Program-made: the position numbers and the translations under genes | Notes under the pieces: generated by a model | The model's database searches: none | Told to the model about the DNA's origin: nothing | Seen by the model: only the letters and a program-made list of their open reading frames with translations | Shown: positions 44,327 to 52,844 of the stretch, piece after piece | Layout of the letters: the number at the start of each line of letters is the position of its first letter | Position numbering within the stretch: the first letter of the stretch is position 1 | DNA from: Amycolatopsis sp. DSM 110486 | GTDB taxonomy: Bacteria; Actinomycetota; Actinomycetes; Mycobacteriales; Pseudonocardiaceae | Direction: 5' to 3' | DNA: 64,000 nucleotides | Assembly: GCF_019468465.1 (NCBI RefSeq) | Contig: NZ_CP080519.1 | Span: forward strand, 8,735,001-8,799,000

Positions 44327-45757
44327 GTGCGTGTTGCCGATATGCTCGAAGATCCCGAGCGCCGCATCGACATCCGCGTCGAAGGCCCGCCCGGCGCCCT
44401 GGCGAGGCCGATCACGTGGTGCGCGCCGACGGAGTCGATCGACCCGTCGCCGTTCCTCACCCCGGGCGCGCTGATGCTGACGTCCGGGATGGCCTTGAAC
44501 GTCACGGACGTCCGGATCTGGGACGCCTACGTGGAACGGCTCGCGAACGTGCCCATCGCGGCGCTTGCGTTCGGGCTCGGGCCGGCGCACGCGGCGCTGC
44601 CGGAAGGGCTCGTGGTCGCGTGCGAGAACCGCGGGGTGCCACTGCTGGTGATCCCGGACCAGGTGCCGTTCGTGCTCGTCCAGCGCGACGTGCAGGACCG
44701 CCTTTCGGCCGAGCGCTACGAAGCCCTGCGCCGTGGTTCGGAGCTGGCCGACGACTGCACGCGCATCGCGGCGGATCAGGGCACGATGCAGGACGTGTTG
44801 CACCGCATCAGCGAGGTCGTCGGCGCTCGGGTGTCCATTCAGGACTCGACCGGCGCGACATTACTCGCGGCGGGTGGCGAGGGCGCGCTCGCGGCGCGTA
44901 CGGAGTTCACGCTGCCGGGCAGCAACCGCGACCGCTTCCGGCTGGTCGTCGAGGAAACCGATGCGCAGACCACGATCCGGACGCTGCTCGCGCCCGTCGC
45001 CGCCGTCGTGTCGATGCAGCTCAGCACCACACTCGGTTCCGCGGGCGTCGCGCACTCGCGCAACGCGGGCCGGCTGACCGAAGCCGTCTACGGCAACGAT
45101 GCCGTGCCGACGGCCGATCTGATCGCGCTGGCCCGCGACGCCGAGCTGGAGCCGTACCAGCGCACGGGCGTTGTCGTGCTGCAAGCCGAAGCGGGGATGT
45201 CCACGACGTACCTGCGGTCGGTGTCGTGGCGTGCCCGCGTGATCCTGGCGGGGGAGTTCTCGGCGATGCGGTTCGTCGAGGAGCCGGACCTCTCGACGAT
45301 CCTGCTGCAGAGCGAGTCGCTGGAGCCCGCCCAGTTGCTGTCGGCGGCGCGCGCGGCGCTCGGGCAGGCGCGGTCGGTGTCTGCGGTGGTCGCGACCGCG
45401 GAGAACGCCGCGGAACTCGGCCTCGTGCTGCGGATGTGCCGGCGCGCGCTGGGTCCGTCCGGCGTGCGCGCCGCGCCGCAGCTGGACTTCGACGCGGTGG
45501 TCGACACGCTGCGCCACCCCGGCGCGATCAGCCTGGCCCAGCGGCTCGTCGCGCCGCTCGCGCGATCGGAGGAGCTGCTGACCACGCTCGAGGCGTACCT
45601 GCGCCACAGCGGCGCGACACCGGCGATCTGCGCCGAGCTGTTCATCCACCGCAACACGCTCGCGTACCGGCTGAAGCGGATCCGGGAGCTGCTCGTGCTC
45701 GACCTGCAGGACGGGCACGTCCGTGCGACGCTGTTGATGGCCCTGCGGCTGGCGTGA
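44327..45757 (+). CDS. PucR-family transcriptional regulator
   Basis: A 476-residue regulator. The N-terminal PucR domain spans DMLEDPERRIDIRVEG to VPLLVIPDQVPF. A middle GGDEF-like/CdaR region follows (TLLAAGGEGALAART, TYLRSVSWRARVILAGE). The C-terminal helix-turn-helix is HSGATPAICAELFIHRNTLA then YRLKRIRELL. PucR/CdaR proteins control purine, allantoin or organic-acid catabolism; divergence from pxpA makes the 5-oxoproline operon its likely target. The start is uncertain: GTG 44327 with TACGCT about 10 bp upstream (leaderless), or an upstream TTG/GTG at 44309. Confidence 0.92.
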   Translation: MRVADMLEDPERRIDIRVEGPPGALARPITWCAPTESIDPSPFLTPGALMLTSGMALNVTDVRIWDAYVERLANVPIAALAFGLGPAHAALPEGLVVACENRGVPLLVIPDQVPFVLVQRDVQDRLSAERYEALRRGSELADDCTRIAADQGTMQDVLHRISEVVGARVSIQDSTGATLLAAGGEGALAARTEFTLPGSNRDRFRLVVEETDAQTTIRTLLAPVAAVVSMQLSTTLGSAGVAHSRNAGRLTEAVYGNDAVPTADLIALARDAELEPYQRTGVVVLQAEAGMSTTYLRSVSWRARVILAGEFSAMRFVEEPDLSTILLQSESLEPAQLLSAARAALGQARSVSAVVATAENAAELGLVLRMCRRALGPSGVRAAPQLDFDAVVDTLRHPGAISLAQRLVAPLARSEELLTTLEAYLRHSGATPAICAELFIHRNTLAYRLKRIRELLVLDLQDGHVRATLLMALRLA

Positions 45758-45759
45758 GC

Positions 45760-45804
45760 TTGTGCTGAGTGCACAGCCGCGCTTGTCCGGTTTAGGCACT
45801 CAGC
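45760..45804 (+). promoter_or_regulatory. Second TTGTGCTGAGTGC copy with inverted GCACTCAGC
   Basis: It lies 2 bp after the pucR stop. TTGTGCTGAGTGC (45760-45772) is followed by TTTAGGCACTCAGC (inverted half at 45796-45804), giving a 9-bp stem with a 23-nt spacer. It may be a terminator-like structure or a regulator site pair. Confidence 0.4.
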
Positions 45805-46256
45805 TGCGCGCGGCCACTTCCCGCGCGGCTTCGATGAACGCGTGGCAGACCGGGTCGGTCTCGTCGGCGTGCCACGCCAGCGCGGCGCGACTCGGCGGAA
45901 GCCCGGTGAGGGACACGTACGCGACGCCGGACCGCGGGAAGTGGCTCGGCGCCGCCGCGGTGGTCAAGGTGCCCGCCCTGGCAGCTCTTCGTCCACGTCC
46001 CCGACCTCCACGAGTGCGGCGCCGGGTGGTCCTCGCGCAGGTCGCCACCAGAACTCGGCCCACACCGGGTCGGCGGTGCGTCGATCGCGAGGGGTTCGTC
46101 GAGCAGTCCCGTGACGTCCACGCTCTCGCGGTCGGCCGGCGGGTGACCGGCCGCGCGCTGCTCGGTGCGGAGTACGAGCCGCCGCAGCTTGTCCGACCGG
46201 AACGGCGGCCCCACGAACGCCAGCGGCACCGCCCGCTCGGGCAACCCCGACTGCAA
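45805..46256 (-). pseudogene. LysR-family regulator remnant (sensor domain)
   Basis: The minus-strand pieces are GLPERAVPLAFVGPPFRSDK, LRRLVLRTEQRAAGHPPADR, ESVDVTGLLDEPLAID, then in another frame FPRSGVAYVSLTGLPPSRAA and LAWHADETDPVCHAFIEAAR to a natural stop. This is the second half of a LysR substrate-binding domain with at least two frameshifts. No winged-helix N-terminus is detectable upstream. Confidence 0.7.
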
Positions 46257-46538
46257 GACGACAACGTCAGGCTGCTGCTGGTGTTCGCACCGTCGATGGC
46301 GCTGTCCCTCGGCTGGGAAGCGCCGCTGAGCGCCTCCGTCTTCGCTGCGGCCGCCGCCCTGCTGATGGCAGTCTCGCCCAAGGCTCCGTCCGCTTCTACG
46401 ACGACGACCACCTGGCGTTCACGCACACCGTTGCGAACCTAGGGCACGACTCGCTCGTCGAGGTGAACTCCACCGACGTCTTGCGCCGCGGCTGCCGATT
46501 TCCCGGTCGCGGTGCAGGCAGGCGCTCGGATGGCGGCG
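46257..46538. other. Unrecognised fragments
   Basis: On plus, VRLLLVFAPSMALSLGWEAP then LSASVFAAAAALLMAVSPK looks like membrane helices, and a second frame continues SVRFYDDDHLAFTHTVANLG then HDSLVEVNSTDV. These may be one decayed transporter or enzyme. No family assigned. Confidence 0.35.
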
Positions 46539-47027
46539 TCACGGACCCGGCTGCACCGGCGGGGTGAACGTCGGCGGAGTGGCCGCTGGATTGGGCAACG
46601 GCGTCGGCGTCGTCACCGGTTCGTCGGACGGGCCGGTGTCTTTGGTCTTCGTGCCGTTCTGCGGAACGATGCCCGGGCCTGTCACCTGTCCCTGCGGCCG
46701 CGCGTTGAGCGGCTGCTGGTAGACGCGATCCCGGACCCGATCCGACGGCGCCTCGTCGCTCGCGGGCGCCTGGGCCACCGCGTGCGACTTGGTCACCGGC
46801 GCGGCGGCGACGTGGACGGCGGGCGCGGCGCTCGACGAACTCGCGCCGGGCTGCACCGCCGGCACCACCGGACTCGGCACCACGACCGGCGGCGTCGGCT
46901 TCGCCACCACAACGGGCGCGACCGGCTGCGGCGCCACCGATCCGCCGCTGAATCCCATTACCACCGCGACAACCGCTCCACCCGCCACGGCCGCGACCCC
47001 CGCGATGACCGGCTCTCTTCGACGCAT
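46539..47027 (-). CDS. Pro/Ala/Val-rich protein with N-terminal membrane anchor
   Basis: A 162-residue protein: MRRREPVIAGVAAVAGGAVV then AVVMGFSGG forms a signal-anchor helix, followed by a low-complexity extracytoplasmic tail (PTPPVVVPSPVVPAVQPG, VTTPTPLPNPAATPPT). It is typical of small actinobacterial cell-envelope proteins. The ribosome binding site is weak. It could be a chance frame in GC-rich DNA, but the anchor with three basic residues argues for a gene. Confidence 0.5.
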   Translation of the reverse strand: MRRREPVIAGVAAVAGGAVVAVVMGFSGGSVAPQPVAPVVVAKPTPPVVVPSPVVPAVQPGASSSSAAPAVHVAAAPVTKSHAVAQAPASDEAPSDRVRDRVYQQPLNARPQGQVTGPGIVPQNGTKTKDTGPSDEPVTTPTPLPNPAATPPTFTPPVQPGP

Positions 47028-47098
47028 GATCGGGAATCAAACAGGCCGACTCAGTGCTGGGTCAACGGTTGTGCGCAACCGTGACCACGCCCCGTCCG

Positions 47099-47900
47099 CT
47101 ATGCCCCGATTTCGACCGCTAGGCCTGCGGCAGCGCCGCTCCGAAGATCAGGCGGCGGCACAACGGCGAAATTCCAGGCCTGTCGGAAGGCGCTGACCGT
47201 CAGCCAGGCCAGCCGGGCGTTGACGGGAAACAGCTGCCGCACCGAGGTGAGAGTGTCGAACGACGCGTCGCCTTCGGTTTTCCCTCGTTCGAGGTCGGCC
47301 GGGGAGAAGTCGGGCCCGAACACCTCCAGCACGGTGCCCAGGAAGTAGAGGTGACCGAGCGTTTCCACTTGCGGCCGATGCAACGGCGCGGTGTCGGCTG
47401 TCGCGACGGTCGTGATCGGAGGGTGCGCCGCGGCGTGCACCAGTGCCGACTGGTCGGCGATCGCGTGTGCGTCGATGTGGCGAACGAGGTCGCTCACGAG
47501 GACGTCGTCGTACGTCCGGCGGGCCACCACCGTGCGCAGGGCTCCGCGCTTGTCGCGCACCTCCTCGTCGAGCAGTCGGCGCGCGATGTCCGCGAGCGAG
47601 CCCGAAGCGGTGACCATCTGGCGCGCCACGCGGACGAGTTCTCGGGGCAGGCCGACGAACAGGTAGTGGCACAGGCACCCGAACGCGTCGGGGAGCTGCA
47701 GCACGCGGCCTTGCAGTACTCGCCGCGAGTCCGGCAGTTTCAAGTACTCCAGCCGGAAGATAGTTGTCAGGTTCAATCGAGCCGAATCCGGTATTCACGG
47801 GGCGGAACGCGTTGTAGCGACGCGGCGTGTGTTCCAACGGGTGATCGGCGATGCCGTTGATCTGCGCCCGGTCGAGCAGGCGGGATGTGCGGGGTAGAGG
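47099..47900 (-). pseudogene. Uncharacterised protein with 5' frameshift
   Basis: The main frame (47099-47776) encodes 225 residues: LQLPDAFGCLCHYLFVGLPR, RRTYDDVLVSDLVRHIDAHA, QVETLGHLYFLGTVLEVFGP and LFPVNARLAWLTVSAFRQAW. It begins at a TTG without a ribosome site. Protein-like sequence continues upstream in another frame (RAQINGIADHPLEHTPRRYN then AFRPVNTGFGS), so one base is likely missing near 47775. No family recognised. It may be a working gene if the shift is a sequencing error. Confidence 0.55.
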
Positions 47901-47944
47901 CCCCGAGGGGGGCGCGCAGGGCAGCGGGTGCGCGCCCACCGGCT

Positions 47945-48805
47945 CTATTCGGCCCAGGCGCGCTCCAGCAGTGTGCGAAAGGTGGCGGGCTGTCGGCCGA
48001 TCAGTTCGGCCAGAGTCGCGTTGACGGCGGCGAACTCGTCGTTCCGTGCCGCTGCGAAGATGCTCAGCATGAGGTCGGCGATCGGGGCGGGGGCGCCGTG
48101 GGCCAAGGCCTGCTCACGAAAGGCGTCGTCGGGGACGACGGTGCGGGTGAAGGCTCGTCCGGTCGCCTGGGCCGCGATCTCGGCGCTGGCGTCGAAATCG
48201 AGCGCAGCCGGGCCGGTGAGCGGTGGGGTGGGCCCCTCGAAGCGGCCATCGTCGGTGAGGATCGCTGCCGTGGCCTCGGCGAGGTCGTCGTGGCCGGTCC
48301 AGGCGACGGGGCCGTCGGCGGGGAGGGCGACGTCGCCGGTGTGGCGGGCAGACTCCAGGAACTGCAGGGCGCTGGCCGCGTAGAAGCCGTTTCGCAGCGC
48401 GGTCCAGGGCAGGCCGGTGGCGTGCAACAGGTCCTCGGTTTCGGCGTGGTCGCGACATGCCTGGAAGAGAGATTTGTGGGCGGCGCCCATCTGGCTGGTG
48501 TAGACGATGCGGCCGACGCCGGCCTGCACGGCGGCGTCGATGGCGGTGCGGTGGCCGGTGACGCACTCCTCGCCTGTGCGGTCGAGGGACACGAGGAGCA
48601 GTTGCTCGGCGCCCTCAAAGGCGTGCGCGAGGGACGCGGGGTCGTCGAAGCTGCCCTGCCGGACGCGGACGCCACGGTCGGCGAGATCTTGGGCCTTGAG
48701 GGGGTCGCGGACGCTGACGCCGACCCGCTCGGCGGGAACGCGCTTCAGGAGGTGTTCGACGGTCAGACGGCCGAGCTTTCCGTTGGCTCCGGTGACGATG
48801 ATCAT
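47945..48805 (-). CDS. NmrA/QorB-like NAD(P)H-dependent oxidoreductase
   Basis: A 286-residue atypical SDR: MIIVTGANGKLGRLTVEHLL (Rossmann turn GANGKLG), VRDPLKAQDLADRGVRVRQG, FDDPASLAHAFEG and GRIVYTSQMGAAH. The order matches QorB-type quinone reductases and NmrA-like sensors. The start is ATG 48805 with GGGAGAACCC upstream. It diverges from a TetR gene 88 bp away, the classic repressor-target layout. Confidence 0.92.
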   Translation of the reverse strand: MIIVTGANGKLGRLTVEHLLKRVPAERVGVSVRDPLKAQDLADRGVRVRQGSFDDPASLAHAFEGAEQLLLVSLDRTGEECVTGHRTAIDAAVQAGVGRIVYTSQMGAAHKSLFQACRDHAETEDLLHATGLPWTALRNGFYAASALQFLESARHTGDVALPADGPVAWTGHDDLAEATAAILTDDGRFEGPTPPLTGPAALDFDASAEIAAQATGRAFTRTVVPDDAFREQALAHGAPAPIADLMLSIFAAARNDEFAAVNATLAELIGRQPATFRTLLERAWAE

Positions 48806-48836
48806 GGGTTCTCCCAATGCTGTTTCCAGTGGAATC

Positions 48837-48847
48837 ACTGTAACAGT
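48837..48847. promoter_or_regulatory. Candidate TetR operator ACTGTAACAGT
   Basis: An 11-bp palindrome (ACTGT-A-ACAGT) in the 88-bp divergent region between the oxidoreductase and tetR. A further half-site ACAGTG lies 20 bp to the right. The position would let one dimer control both promoters. Confidence 0.45.
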
Positions 48848-48893
48848 AACATCGAAACTAACAGTGGAAGCAAGTATCCGATATCATCGATTC

Positions 48894-49622
48894 ATGACTG
48901 CCCGAGACGCCACCGACAGCCCTCGCCATCGCATCGTTGGGGCGGCCATCGAGCTGCTGGAGAGTGGCGGGCCGGACGCGGTGAGTACCCGCGCAGTCGC
49001 TGCCGCGGCCGGGATGCAGCCACCGGCGATCTACCGCCACTTCGGCGACAAGGAGGGGCTGTTGGAAGCAGTCGCCGAGCAGGGCTACGCGCAGTTCCTG
49101 GAGAGCAAGCGCGTACCGCTCGACCCTGCGCCAGAGGACCCGGTGGAGGAGCTGCGTCGCGGCTGGGACATGGTGGTGGAGTTCGGAGTCTCGCGCCCCG
49201 AGTTGTTCGCCGTGATGAACAGGGCCACTGGCCGCATGTCGGACGTGGCGCACCGTGCTGGCCTCGAGATCCTCCGTGACCGGGTGCGCAGACTGGCGGC
49301 CGGGGGATGGCTCCGGGTTGACGAGGACCTGGCCGCTCAGATCATCCAGGCCACCGGCCAAGGCGCGGTCATCACCTGGAACTCGACTCCAGCAGAGCGC
49401 CGCAATCCGACATTGCTGACCGTGCTCCGCGAGTCCATGGTCGCGGCCGTCACCCGCGCCGAACCGACGATCTCCGCCGGTGAGCCCGGCCCCGCCCCGG
49501 CGGCTCGCGCGCTGCGCGCCGCCCTTCCCGACGACGCCGACGTCCTGAGTGACGCCGAGCAGCGTCTGCTGCTCGAGTGGCTTGCCCGTCTAGCGGTGGA
49601 CCGCAGCGCGCCGCAGGCGTGA
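48894..49622 (+). CDS. TetR-family transcriptional regulator
   Basis: A 242-residue TetR protein: RHRIVGAAIELLESGGPDAV, STRAVAAAAGMQPPAIYRHF then GDKEGLLEAVAEQGY is the DNA-binding domain; the C-terminal sensor includes GRMSDVAHRAGLEIL and QIIQATGQGAVITWNS. The ATG at 48894 is the natural family start; the frame is open far upstream antisense to the reductase. It is predicted to repress the divergent NmrA/QorB-like gene and itself. Confidence 0.93.
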   Translation: MTARDATDSPRHRIVGAAIELLESGGPDAVSTRAVAAAAGMQPPAIYRHFGDKEGLLEAVAEQGYAQFLESKRVPLDPAPEDPVEELRRGWDMVVEFGVSRPELFAVMNRATGRMSDVAHRAGLEILRDRVRRLAAGGWLRVDEDLAAQIIQATGQGAVITWNSTPAERRNPTLLTVLRESMVAAVTRAEPTISAGEPGPAPAARALRAALPDDADVLSDAEQRLLLEWLARLAVDRSAPQA

Positions 49623-49759
49623 GCTCGCCTCCGTCGCTCTTGAAGGTGGCCGCCTGCGGCCGCGCGAGCAGCTGGTCACAGCGAGCGCCGACGGAGGGGC
49701 TTCACCGCCGGCATGCTCGCGATCGTTGGTTCGGCGGCGTCGATCTACAGCTCGGGGCG

Positions 49760-50220
49760 GTGCTCGACGAGCTATGCGGCGATCTGGTGGAGCTTCATGT
49801 TGGTCTGCGACGTCTCGACGAGAAGGCGGAAAGCCTCGGTGGCTCCGATGTCGTGGCGCTGCGTCAGGATGCCCTTGGCCATGCCGATGACGTCGCGGTT
49901 TTCGAGGGTTGCGTGCAGATTGGCCTCGGTGTGCGCGCCGGCCGGCGCGATCGCGGCGTGCGTGGCGAACACACGCCCGTCCTCCTGCGTCGAATGCGTC
50001 GATCTGCGAGGAGTAGAGGTTAAGCGCCGTGCTGGGCGATCGCGTCCAGACACGGACCCTGGCCTGTGCGGTGCTGGAACCCGTCGACCATGGCCGCGAT
50101 CTCTGCGGTGGCGGCCACGGGCGAACCCTGCCACCCTCCACGAGGAAGATCCCGGCGTTCTCGGTGCCGGTCACATGCTCCACAGCGGCATCCACGATGG
50201 CCCTGAGCGTCGCATCGACA
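49760..50220 (-). pseudogene. GAF-ANTAR antitermination regulator remnant
   Basis: Pieces in three minus frames: TLRAIVDAAVEHVTGTENAG then IFLVEGG (GAF start), VDGFQHRTGQGPCLDAIAQH, LNLYSSQIDAFDAG, and the ANTAR domain VFATHAAIAPAGAHTEANLH, ENRDVIGMAKGILTQRHDIG and FRLLVETSQTNMKLHQIAA. Central GAF sequence is deleted, frames shift twice, and a TAG replaces the usual Tyr after QIAA. ANTAR proteins bind RNA hairpins; this one is dead. Confidence 0.8.
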
Positions 50221-50224
50221 CACG

Positions 50225-50540
50225 AGAGGTCTGGGTCCAAGCCGTCGACCTCGACAACGGCGGCAGCTTCAACGACTTCCCGCCCGAACTGCTCGATGCA
50301 CTCCTCGATGACGTCCTCGCGGGCTGGGATCGCCGGTGGAAGGCCGGCGAGTCCATCGCCGGCTTCGTGCTCGTCCCGTCCGACCGGACGAGAACGTTCA
50401 CCGTCGGGCCGCAGGAGGCGCCGCTCATCACCCTCCAGGGAACCGCGGCCCAACTGGCAGCGTGGGCGATGGGGCGGCCGCACCGCAGCGTATCGACGAT
50501 CGAGCGGGGGAACGTGCCGCTTCCACGGACGTGGATCTGA
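50225..50540 (+). pseudogene. Maleylpyruvate isomerase-family (MDMPI) C-terminal remnant
   Basis: The plus strand reads VQAVDLDNGGSFNDFPPELL, DDVLAGWDRRWKAGESIAGF and GTAAQLAAWAMGRPHRSVST, ending NVPLPRTWI. This is the C-terminal part of mycothiol-dependent maleylpyruvate isomerase-like proteins. The DinB-type N-terminal half is missing: at about 50220 the sequence changes to the antisense GAF-ANTAR remnant, a recombination junction. Confidence 0.65.
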
Positions 50541-50639
50541 GCTGCCTGTGAGCTAAACGGAGTTCGGCAAGGCTCGTCCCGTTTGCCGGTGGTCGGCCTC
50601 GGCCGACGTGTGTCCGAGCTTCGCGGCCCACACCCGTGC

Positions 50640-52634
50640 CTAGCGCTTGGGCACTGGCGCGGTGGTGTTGGGTAGAGGTTGCAGGAGATCGCCGACCTCG
50701 TTGACTCGATCCAGCACGTCATCAGCGGTGAACACGAGCTGGTGGGCCTGACGGCAAGCGGAAACTTCGTCCCACGTGATCGGAGTTGAGACAGTCGGCT
50801 GGTCGCGACCTCGCAGCGAGTATGCGGTGATCGTGGTTTTGGTAGGGCTATTTTGGCTCCAGTCAATGAAAACCTTTCCGTTTCGCTGAGCTTTGGCCAT
50901 CACGGCGGTGACGGTCTCAGGTGTCTCCTCAACGAGTTGCTGCGCCAGCTCTTTCGCATATGCGGCCGGAGCGACTGCGTGATCGGTAAAGATTCCGCAG
51001 TACAGCTGCATTCCCTTCGAGCCTGACGTTTTGGCGAAGGGGGTGAGTCCGTCCGCGGTCAGGATGGCGCGCAGTCGCTCGGCGACCCGGCAGCATTCGA
51101 CGATGGTGGTGCCGGGTCCGGGGTCGAGGTCGAACACGAGCCGGTCCGGCAGTTGCCGTTGTCCGTCGGCATCGACGGTCCATTGTGGAGTGTGGAGTTC
51201 CAGGGCGGCCATGGTGGCTGCCCACACCAGGCCCGGCAGATCGTCGATCAGCGGGTAGCTGATCGTGCCGGGGCCGCGGCCGCTGCGCGAACCGGTGCTC
51301 GGCAGCTGGACAGTGTGCAGCCATGATGGAGCCCCGCGGGGGAGGTTCTTCTCGAACCAGCTTTCGCCCTCGACGCCGTCGGGGTAGCGGATGAAGGTGA
51401 CCGGACGTCCGGCAAGCTGCGGGAGCAATAGCGGTGCGATCCGGGCGTAGTAGTTGATCACCTCGCCTTTGGTGAAGCCGTCGTGCGGGTAGAGGACCTT
51501 GTCCAAGTTGGACAGCTTGAGCCGCCGATCGCCCACTTGTACCAGCTGCTCGGTGGCGGAAGGGGACGGTGCCGGCGATGGCTCGTCGTGGTGGCTCGGT
51601 CTGGGCGCGAGGACGTCGGCGGGCTTCTTGTCCTGGCGCAGGCCGCGCCAGGCGGTGTGGCGCACACGGCCGCCGCGGGTGAACTGGCGGTAGACGATCT
51701 CGCCGACCAGGCGGGGTTCGACCCACCGGGCACGCGTGGTGTCCTCCCGCGGTGGTGTCGCGGCGAACGGGTGGGTGCGGCGTTCGAGGGGCTGCAACTG
51801 GGCCATGAGGTCGGTGCGGGCGGCTTGGGAGAAGCCGGTGCCGACGTCGCCGAGGTAGACGAGGTCGCCGGTGTCGGGGTCGTGGGCGCCGAGTAGCAGG
51901 CCGCCGAGGGTGCCGGAGAAGCTGCGTTGGCCGGGGCGCCAGCCGCAGATGATGACTTCCTGGGTCTGGATGAATGGGTGCTTGAGCCACGAGTCCGGAC
52001 GGCGCCCAGGGATGTAGGTGGAGTTGCGCAGCTTCGCGACGAGGCCTTCGTAGCCGGCGTGCGCGGCGTCGGCGAGGAAGTGGGCGGGGGTGCGGTGGTC
52101 GGCGTCGAGCTCGTCGAACGTGACCGCGGGCACGACAGCGACCCGGCGTCGGTCGGGCATCGGCAAGCCGGTCAGGAGCCGGCGGCGTTCGTCATAGGGC
52201 TCGGTCAATAGACTGCGCCCGTCGAGGTGGAGCAGGTCGAAGGCGAGGAACCGGACGGGCAGGTCGTCGAACGGTTCGTCGTGGCGGAGGGATCCGGCGT
52301 GTTTGGTGTAGCGGCCGCGGCGTTCCTGCATGAGCTCGAAGTCGATCCGGCCGTCCTCGTCGTAGACGACCACCTCGCCGTCCAGTACGGCGGAGCGTCC
52401 GTCCAAGGCGGAGCCGAGCACGGTCGCGAGGTCGGCGAACTCGGCGGTGAAGTCGATGTTGTTGCGGCTGGTCAGCACGGTGGTGCTATCCGGCGCGATC
52501 CGCATCGCCGCGCGGTAGCCGTCCAGCTTGTACTCGTAGGTCCATTCCGGACCGCTGCGGAGCCGGCCACCATCCGTTTTGGCCAGCATCGGCTCGACCC
52601 AGGCCGGGACGCGAGACCGATCGCGAGCAGCCAT
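50640..52634 (-). CDS. ligD: ATP-dependent DNA ligase/polymerase LigD (Lig-Pol, no phosphoesterase)
   Basis: A 664-residue bifunctional NHEJ protein. The N-terminal ligase domain has AWVEPMLAK and EYKLDGYR with the adenylated lysine (K36 in KxDG), then FLAFDLLHLDGRSL, GYEGLVAK and LKHPFIQTQEVIICGWRPGQ, followed by the OB fold. From about residue 370 the primase-type polymerase domain follows: KLSNLDKVLYPHDGFTKGEV, FIRYPDGVEGESWFEKNLP and LVFDLDPGPGTTIVE (catalytic Asps). The 3'-phosphoesterase domain of many LigDs is absent, and no ku gene is in the window. ATG 52634 has GGAGGG upstream. Confidence 0.95.
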   Translation of the reverse strand: MAARDRSRVPAWVEPMLAKTDGGRLRSGPEWTYEYKLDGYRAAMRIAPDSTTVLTSRNNIDFTAEFADLATVLGSALDGRSAVLDGEVVVYDEDGRIDFELMQERRGRYTKHAGSLRHDEPFDDLPVRFLAFDLLHLDGRSLLTEPYDERRRLLTGLPMPDRRRVAVVPAVTFDELDADHRTPAHFLADAAHAGYEGLVAKLRNSTYIPGRRPDSWLKHPFIQTQEVIICGWRPGQRSFSGTLGGLLLGAHDPDTGDLVYLGDVGTGFSQAARTDLMAQLQPLERRTHPFAATPPREDTTRARWVEPRLVGEIVYRQFTRGGRVRHTAWRGLRQDKKPADVLAPRPSHHDEPSPAPSPSATEQLVQVGDRRLKLSNLDKVLYPHDGFTKGEVINYYARIAPLLLPQLAGRPVTFIRYPDGVEGESWFEKNLPRGAPSWLHTVQLPSTGSRSGRGPGTISYPLIDDLPGLVWAATMAALELHTPQWTVDADGQRQLPDRLVFDLDPGPGTTIVECCRVAERLRAILTADGLTPFAKTSGSKGMQLYCGIFTDHAVAPAAYAKELAQQLVEETPETVTAVMAKAQRNGKVFIDWSQNSPTKTTITAYSLRGRDQPTVSTPITWDEVSACRQAHQLVFTADDVLDRVNEVGDLLQPLPNTTAPVPKR

Positions 52635-52844
52635 GCCGACCCTCCATCCGCACGCAGCGATCTCCTGACGGTAACCCGTTCGACCCGGCTTTACTGTGTT
52701 TGTGCTGGTCAACGGCTGGGTTGGCGAAGGCTGGCCAAGAAGAAGGCGGCGCTCCTCGCGGAACTCGCCGACGTGCTGTGACTCCCGCGCGGCTTGCCGT
52801 GGCCGGACGAGCCGCGCGGGGGGATCTGGTGACAGGATGAGGCG

